Below are positions 57,006 through 64,000 of a stretch of DNA of 64,000 bases, piece after piece. Numbering within the stretch: position 1 is the stretch's first letter; every line of letters starts with the position of its first letter. Source of the stretch: Limnanthes douglasii subsp. nivea (lineage: Eukaryota; Streptophyta; Magnoliopsida; Brassicales; Limnanthaceae). Where the stretch lies: contig JAUPFV010000005.1 of NCBI GenBank assembly GCA_036936605.1, positions 7,462,345 to 7,526,344 of the forward strand, in the 5' to 3' direction. The notes under the pieces are model-generated. The model made no database searches, was not told where the DNA came from, and worked only from the letters and a program-made list of their open reading frames with translations. Position numbers and translations under genes: made by a program.

Positions 57006-60000
57006 ATGGAAAGAGAAGGTCTAATCGATAAAGAAGCCCAAACTCAAAACGGAGAAGAGACCCCGACTGACACGGGTGGTTTCTCCACTTTCCCATTCAT
57101 CACTGGTTACTCCTCAGTCTGACGCGAGAGCATGCAAACCAACGCCAGAAAGTAAACCACACAAAGTGACAGAGTCAGTCGAGAAAGCGTATATAGAGGG
57201 ACTCGAATTCATGACCTTTTGTTCATAAGAATGTCATACTCAACCAACTCGGCTACTCCCTTGGGGCTGGTTTATGGTATTAGGTTGAGGTGTTATCAGT
57301 CCAATTTTGATAGAGTCGGACCGTGGTACGGTTTACTTTTCAGAATCGGATTACACTACTGAACTTTCGTTTCAGTCCTGTTCAGGTCTGATTTTCCTCG
57401 GTTTCCATTGGTTTATTTGTTAGGTGCAACCCGTTTTAGTTTAGTCTGGGTTGGTTTACTTGTGGTTTATCAGTTGTTTTGTTGAAAAACGTATTAAATA
57501 AATATAAAAAAGTTTTCACAAATAGTCTGGTTCTCGGTTCTATCCGAAAAATCGAAACTGAAAAAAATCTAAATAACAAAATCGGTTCGGAATCGAATCA
57601 ATAGAACCTACACGGAATCAAATCGATAAAAATTGATAAACTAGTAGAACTGATAAGAAATCGAACCAATAAAACCGTTAGATCCAATTAATTATCATTT
57701 TTAATAAATAATTAAAAATTAAATTTTAAATTTTAATTAATAATTTTTTCAACAGGATTCAAACCGGACCGAACATAAAAAATTAAAACGGGACCAAACC
57801 GAACTCGAACCAAACAGAACTCGAACCAAATCGGAACCGAACCGAACCGAAAATTTAACGGTCGAATCCGGTTCCAAAATATAAAACCAAAAGCTTAACC
57901 GTCCGATTCGAACAGTTAAACTTACCAATTTACCAATTTGATCCGGTTCCGACGATACCCGGTCTTGTGTTCAAATAACATTGGTTTAAACGAATATGCT
58001 TAAAATACTAAATCGGTTTTATAATTTATGGCTAAACGTCTGTCTAGTCGCAAGCTTGATTTATTCCTCTTTAAGATTGGATATTTTTATTTATTAGTTT
58101 GCGTGTAGTTAATCACTAGGGACATACAAAATATACTTATAACTTTTTTTTTACAAATGCGATTATTAAATATTTTAGACCGAATTCTTATTTAAATTCG
58201 ATTGGTTTTTTAAAATTTAAAATGTCCAATAATTATATTTATGTTCGCGTTAGTGTTGGAGTGCGAAAGATTTATAAATTTTATAATAAAAAATTATAAA
58301 TTTAAGATGTCGCTTTTTAAACAAAAATGACTCATCCTATAGAGAAAAAAAATTAAAAAACAAAAGTACAATAATATTAAACACCGGTGAGCGTTTTTTA
58401 ACCATTAATTTATGGATAACTTAAACCAAATCAGTAGAATTTAGTACTGTTTTACCTATTCCGTTCGATCAAACCACTAGTTGAAAAACCATTAACTGCA
58501 ACTTTATTTTTGATTTGAGCGAGTTTTATATATATACTAAAATAGTATAATCGAGACTCGTTAAAACAACTCAAATATCATGAAAATTAAAGTTAAGATT
58601 CTAAAATCATAGCATAGACAGACCGACTTATAAAAACTATACAAATACAAACTAAATACAAACTATTTCAAATTAAAACCGAGATAAAATTCTATCATAA
58701 TAATATCTGGATCTTATTTGAACGTTTATACGAACAAAAATAAATATTGGGAAGTAATCTTGTTTTTAAAAAATATTTATTAATATATAAAACGATAGTT
58801 TTAAAATTGTAAAGGTGGCGATTAAAATCTTCGATTTCACCTCGGATCAATAATTCCACCTCGATTAAATATAAGAAAAATCAATAATATGTAAATAATA
58901 CCATACCTTAATTAATATTAGGACCAAAAACAAAACTACAAGGGTCTTCACAAATTTGGAATATGCTGTAACCATATAAGATATAAAAATAATTATGGAT
59001 TACTTTTAATTTAATAGAATTATTTAATTTAAATTTTAAATATAATATTTATTAAATTAATTAATTTTTTTTTTCTAGTTATACACCTCGAAACAGAAAA
59101 GTAACGGATCTTTTCGACACTACTATTCAGACCCGCTCCACTCGGAAGAAACTTTATTGTAGCACATGGCAAGCTATTAATTAGTTTGTTTGCCACCACG
59201 TTTTATTCTCCTGTTTTTTAATTCAAACGACAACCACAACATAAATAAAATAATATTATTTATACACTTTGCTCCTTGTCTAGTTGTTGACGTGGGTACT
59301 TATATTCTAGGAGAACTTATTATTATTTTTAATTTTATTAAAAACTATAATGTAGGTTTTAAAGAACCCCACTCAAGAAAATTTGAGTGCAAACAAAACT
59401 CATCACCTCTTTGATGGTTAAAATACCAGAGCTTCTCCATGTTTGTTACTTATAACATCAGTTTTTATTTTTTGTTTCTGTAATAAACTGGTCTTTTATA
59501 TTTTAAAAATGTAACAAATATATCATTTTTTGAAAATTTGAAAGAAATGTTTATTACAAATTAAAAACGTGAGGGACTTGTTTATTACAGACATGAAGGA
59601 CCTATTTATTACAAAAAAGATATGTTTGTTACATTTTTAAAACATAGAAGACCGGTTTATTATAGAGACAAAGAATAGGGACTCATGTGTTACAAGTGAC
59701 AAATATGGAGGACCTGTGGTGTTTTTTACCCGCTATTTGACTTCAAAAAGCAAGTGTATTACATTATATTTTAAAAAAAAAAACAAAATAATCCACCAAA
59801 CAAACAAAAAAATTAATTTACGACCAACTATTCACCACAAATCTACTCACGAAAATAAGCAAAAATAAAATAATTCAACACGCGTAAAAAGAACCTCTCC
59901 ATTAAGTCGGTGAAAAGTCTACCCAAACTAATTCTATTATTATAGTTGCAGGTGTAAGTAAATATGAGTCAATCTCACAAATATCTACAAACGCACCAAC

Positions 60001-63000
60001 AATTACAGTGAAATAATTTGATAATAAGAAGAGAAGCATAAAATAGAAAATATCACTAAAAACTATTGCACTGTATCAACACTGATTTCTCCCGATCGGT
60101 AGCAACAAACCAAAATCCAAACGGTCAGAATCAAACCTCAAAGGTCATCGACACGCTACCCAAAATTCAACGAAAACCGAGACAGTTTTTCTTTGATCAT
60201 AAGCTTTACTATGACTGCACCCAATAGATCTTAAATCGAAAATGGTCTCTATTTATTTTTATTTTCGACTCTCTATTTTTGTTCTTTTGTGTGTTTTCGG
60301 GTGGCTCATAAATCTCTTATCCCTTGTCCTTATATATATAACCTTAAGGAGATAAAATCTTAGGTTATAATTGAGTCTAATTTGAGCTACACCCTAACAA
60401 GTATAATGCTAAATTATTTATTCAACAAATGTGTATTTTTTGTTGGAAAATAAGACTTTTGTTTTATAAGATAGACCCACGTATAACGAATATACTCATC
60501 AATAAATGATGCATAATAGGTTTAACCACCCTCTATTGAAACATGAGATGGACCCCATACATTAAAATGCATATTATCAAAAAGAAAAATAGAATAAAAG
60601 ACACTTGTATTAAACAAACAATAAGGCGGAAAATTTGTTAGTTTACAACCACTTCATTATGAGACACTACAAGTGTTCAAATGCTCCCAAACACTTGTAA
60701 ATACAAAAAACTTTAAACATGTCCAGATACATGTCTCATGCGAAAATACCAAAGATAAACTTCAGGCGATAAAAGACTTAGTCAAAACGAATACAAATCA
60801 ACACCAGAGGAAGCAATATGAGGCATGTATGTTTTCCAGTGTCAACATCATAAATATCACATTAGTCACTTTGAGTTTTTCCAAAACATAGAGTTCTCTT
60901 ATTTTACGACATGTCTCAGTCACTCTATAAGTATGTTGCTCTTGTATAATACAAACAAAATCATAAAAGAAAAACTGATGACCAGATTTACACATTTGAC
61001 TAATTGAGCAAGATTTAGAGCAAGGTTGAGAAGGTAATAAATATCAGAAAGCGATATATTAGGGGTATCAATAAAGCAAACACCCTCTGATGATATTGTT
61101 GTAAAACAGGTGACAAAATAGATATGGGTAAAATAGAATACAATCATAGAAATTGTGATACATTAGGCGACATATGTTGAGACGCACCATAATCCAAAAT
61201 GAATAAGGATGAATCAATACATGAAGTTGAAAACGAAGTCAAACCGTGAGTGATATGCGGATGTAGACATGACAAAATTCTTTTCGTCGTATTTTCATGT
61301 CATATTTGTAATAAGAATCCAGAAGCTCTAACCGAACATAATCAAACAACGAATTCCAAATTCCAAATTCCGAATTCTAAACTCCAAACTCCAAACTCCA
61401 ACCGCCGAACGCTAAACGCCACACGCCAAACGAGGTGGAATCAAAAGTCCAAATCAAAACAACTGCTTTAACTCAGTTGAAATCAAATATACCCAATCAA
61501 AATCAAAATCAAATTCAAACAAAACCAAATTCAATCAGAACACCTTAAAATAGATCAGAGATATTCCCTATCAAATCAATCCAAAAATCGAACAATATTT
61601 TTATACCATGTTAGATGATAAAAAAGAGTAAAAAAAAATAATTTTATTAATTAAGATGGATTAGGATAATATTCAAAAAACACTTAAACAACTATTTATA
61701 AAATAATAATCTAGTGGGCTAGTAATATCTCTAATATATTTATTATCCGAAACAAAATCATCTATTAATTAACAAAATAGATAAAAATAAAAAAATAATT
61801 TATCTACTTAAATATTAAATCATTTAACAAAATCATATCGTCATCTTTGTTATCCATTTAAGGCCTTTTTTGTTACATTCATCATCTTTTTCATCGAGTT
61901 ATCTTATGATGGTCGGAGATTTTCTAAACTTGTTTATACATTTGCAATAACACAGGGACTCTAGCAGCCTTTACACTTGTGGTTGGCGGGTGGGTGCCGA
62001 ATTTGATTATCTATCTCATTCAGGAATTTCATGTTAAAAGTGTTGACGCTGCTCAAATCTCAAACATCGTAAATGGTTGCCTTAATCTTTTTCCACTCAT
62101 AGGAGCCGTTATGGCTGATTCATTCCTCGGCTTATTCTCCGTCATTTCGATTTCTGCATGCGTTTCTTTTCCTGTGAGTGTTTTTTTTTTAATACAATCG
62201 ATTTTTTGTCAAAATTAGTGTATTAAAGTGGCCACCAAAATCCTACATCACATATCGGTTAAACATGTGAAATATCAGTGGTATATAACTAACAACATAT
62301 CTCAACTAGTGTAACAGTATAATAGTATTGAGATCGTGTTGTTTTCTTATATGTGGACCGAAGCCCATATTCCCACCAAGTCATGCCATTCATGTCAAAT
62401 ATATCAACATGACCTATAGTATATAGTCAAATTTCATACTCTTATTGTACATTCTAGTTACTTACTAACTAGGTAGATCATCTTTGAATTTTGATTCAGT
62501 GATGAATTTACTTACCATTGTAGGGAATTGGCCTATTTGTTTTAACAGCAACACTCAGTTCACTAAACCCCGAATCATGCAGCCTATGCCAATCGAAAGA
62601 TGTTCAGTTTGGTATTCTGTACACTGCCATAACTTTGGCGACGATCGGCCAAGGAGGCACGAGCTTCACGCTCGCGACACTAGGAGCAAACCAATTTACC
62701 AGACCTAAAGACCGGGAGACTTTCTTCAATTGGTATTTTTTTACTCAAAATGTTGCTTATCTAGTAAGTGCTTCGGCCATTGTTTACATCGAGGTCAATG
62801 TGAGTTGGAAATTAGGATATGGGATTGTGATTGCGGCCAACGTAATCGGACTGACCACTTTCTTATCCGGAAAGCGGTTGTACCGTATGGGAAAGCCAAA
62901 AGGGAGTCCATTTACGGATATTGCTCGAGTTATTGTTACATCTGTTATAAAAAGAAAGGTTGCGTTATCGTCAAAAGACGAGGATTATTACCATCAGACC

Positions 63001-63968
63001 GATACTACGTCGAAGACTGCATTACCTAAAAACAACTTCAGGTAAAAACAATGCATAATAAGTTGGAGAATTAGTTTATGTTTGGCTGCGATGATTTATC
63101 ATTAATGATTTATCTTCTGTGCAGATTTTTCAATCACGCCGCTATGATAACCGAAGGGGACATTAGCCCGGATGGCTCAAATGTAAAGCCATGGAGGCTA
63201 TGCACAGTGAAACAAGTAGAAGACCTCAAAGTTGTACTACGCATATTCCCGATATGGTCATCAAGTGTTTTATTCACCACGCCGATAAATATCCAATCGA
63301 CCCTAACAATCCTTCAAGTCCTTACCATGGACCGCCACCTAGGATCGCATTTCCAATTCCCAGCAGGCTCTATCCTTGTCATAGCCACAATTGCCACCTC
63401 ACTCTCTCTCGCAGTCATAGACCGGCTGCTATGGCCTGCGTGGAAAAAACTTACACACCGAGACCCAACCCCCCTTCAAAGAATCGCAGTGGGCTATACG
63501 TTCAACATTTCTAGCATGGTGGTGGCGGCACTAGTGGAATCCAAGCGGCTAAAGATAGCCCATGCCCACACTGGCTCGACTGTGCAAATGCTGGCCTTAT
63601 GGCTGTTCCCGCAGCTGATTTTGGCAGGGATTGGAGAAGCGTTTATTCTTCCGGGTCAGTTTATGTTTTACTTTCAAGAGTTTCCATCGATTCTTCGAGG
63701 GACATCAACGGCTATGGTGGCTTTAGTGATTGGGATTGCTTATTACTTGAGCACAGCTTTGGTCGATGTGATTAGAAATGTGACGAGTTGGTTACCAAAC
63801 GATATAAACGAAGGAAGGCTTGATAAAGTGTACTGGGCTTTGGTGGTTGCGATGCTGCTTAATCTCGGGTATTTCTTAGTATGTTCAAAGTTCTATAAGT
63901 ATAAAAATAATGGAAAGGAAGACATAGATGGAGAACGAGAAGTAGATAGTCATTGTACCTTGGCATAA
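57006..63968 (+). CDS. NPF2/NAXT-like proton-family (NRT1/PTR) transporter
   Basis: Exons: 57006-57105, 61956-62173, 62524-63041, 63125-63968. All junctions are GT/AG with matching phase, giving 559 aa. The protein is a 12-helix membrane carrier of the nitrate/peptide family. Visible landmarks: N-terminal GGFSTFPFIT then LVVGGWVPNLIIYLI (helix 1), MADSFLG (loop), LATIGQGGTSFTLATLGANQF, FFNWYFF, a central cytoplasmic loop, WRLCTVKQVEDLK, PAGSI, RIAVGYTFNISSM, GIGEAFILPGQFMF, WLPNDINEGRLDKVYW, and LGYFLVCSKFYKYK. The overall pattern is closest to the NAXT group of NPF2 (plasma-membrane nitrate excretion), from memory. Helix 1 lacks the ExxER proton-coupling motif of most NPF proteins. The first exon is only 100 nt and its donor is GTTACT. 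Intron 1 is 4850 bp and full of transposon remnants. The frame is intact. Confidence 0.9.
57118..57265 (-). mobile_element. tRNA-derived SINE, copy 2, in NPF intron 1
   Basis: Minus-strand tRNA-like head with TAGCCGAGTTGG (box A-like) and AATTCGAGTCC (box B-like), body similar to 39455-39599. It starts only 12 bases inside the first intron. Confidence 0.72.
57280..57965. repeat. Degenerate ACCGAACCGG-rich repeat, probable old hAT MITE
   Basis: The left end GGTGTTATCAGTCC resembles the inner side of the TAGGGCTGTTATCGGTCC terminus seen on the minus strand of the MITE at 27677-27998. The interior is a tangle of CCGAACC/GGTTCGG phrases. No target duplication could be made out. Confidence 0.4.
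57966..59406. other. AT-rich part of NPF intron 1, nothing recognised
   Basis: No gene or element end is seen. The short frame at 59190-59414 is low in complexity and is inside the intron. Confidence 0.4.
59407..59741. mobile_element. MITE with about 105-bp inverted arms in NPF intron 1
   Basis: The arms 59416-59525 and about 59628-59732 are inverted copies (GGTTAAAATACCAGAG / GGGTAAAAAACACCAC; then TCCAT.TTTGTTACTT; then AATAAAC.GGTCTT). CTCTTTGAT (59407-59415) and CTATTTGAC (59733-59741) form an imperfect 9-bp target duplication of the Mutator kind. No coding capacity. Confidence 0.65.
59742..60389. other. Non-coding part of NPF intron 1
   Basis: A TATA-like CTTATATATATAACC near 60330 follows a CT-rich run, as in an LTR promoter, but I cannot delimit an LTR. 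Confidence 0.3.
60390..61240 (-). pseudogene. Decayed copia protease-integrase piece in NPF intron 1
   Basis: On the minus strand: LDYGASQHMSPNVSQFL (a protease motif with the catalytic Asp-Ser/Thr-Gly changed to Asp-Tyr-Gly), then ISLSDIYYLLNLALNLAQL, and lower down HFNVWGPSHVSIEGG, YYASFIDEYIRYTWVYLIKQKS (integrase core). Many stops and frameshifts. RT and LTRs are absent or unrecognised. Confidence 0.7.
61349..61435. repeat. Drifting 7-bp repeat
   Basis: Successive heptamers move from AATTCCA to AATTCCG, AATTCTA, AACTCCA (three times), ACCGCCG, AACGCTA, AACGCCA and CACGCCA. The repeat is degenerate and not telomeric. Confidence 0.8.
61436..61955. other. 3' part of NPF intron 1
   Basis: AT-rich, with AATCAAA-type repetition in 61480-61560. 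It ends with the acceptor ACACAG at 61950-61955. Confidence 0.6.
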
Positions 63969-64000
63969 GCAACAGGTTCCATGATCTATCGGTACGATTT

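Noticed and set aside
61349..61435. Telomere-like repeat
   Set aside because: The heptamers are CT/CA-rich variants of AATTCCA, not the plant telomere unit CCCTAAA.

Overview
The window is nuclear DNA from a flowering plant, most likely a eudicot. The evidence is large AT-rich intergenic stretches, spliced genes with plant-type GT/AG introns, and plant protein families: a UBZ-SAM-metallo-beta-lactamase repair protein, a plastid glutathione reductase and an NPF transporter. It is also packed with plant transposons: copia, Ty3/gypsy, LINE, SINE, hAT, MULE, plant mobile domain. No rRNA, tRNA or CRISPR feature is supported.

Host genes, all on the + strand. (1) 7805-12286: a ten-exon, intact 689-codon DNA cross-link-repair nuclease of the SNM1/DCLRE1 type. 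(2) A chloroplast glutathione reductase whose ATG and first 11 coding bases lie at 20883-20893 and whose remaining four-exon body lies at 27183-29843. The two parts are separated by a 6.28-kb hAT transposon. (3) 57006-63968: a four-exon, 559-aa NPF2/NAXT-like transporter with a 4.85-kb first intron full of old transposons.

Region by region: 1-4200, AT-rich with a decayed Ty3/gypsy pol. 4200-5880, a pyrimidine-rich degenerate minisatellite. 6364-7579, a 5'-truncated LINE with an 18-bp target duplication, just upstream of the repair gene. 12860-20440, three decayed LINE pieces. 20886-27182, the hAT element with 8-bp target duplications. 27677-27998, a small hAT-type MITE in glutathione reductase intron 1. 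30664-37483, a MULE with a plant-mobile-domain pseudogene and a transposase-OTU pseudogene. 37622-39100, a long-TIR MULE-like element. 39797-40894, a deletion derivative of the same MULE family. 42000-44400, eight diverged copies of a roughly 300-bp tandem repeat. 45700-55560, a copia element nested inside an older copia. 55600-57005, scattered repeats before the transporter gene.

The most interesting object is the hAT element at 20894-27174. It carries two divergent genes: a BED-finger hAT transposase with one homopolymer frameshift, and an intact 494-aa protein of unknown role. Between them is a 450-bp GC-rich cluster of nested palindromes flanked by two TATA boxes. Each end carries a 16-bp tandem array in the same orientation. 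The element sits in codon 4 of the glutathione reductase gene and cuts it off from its start codon and promoter.
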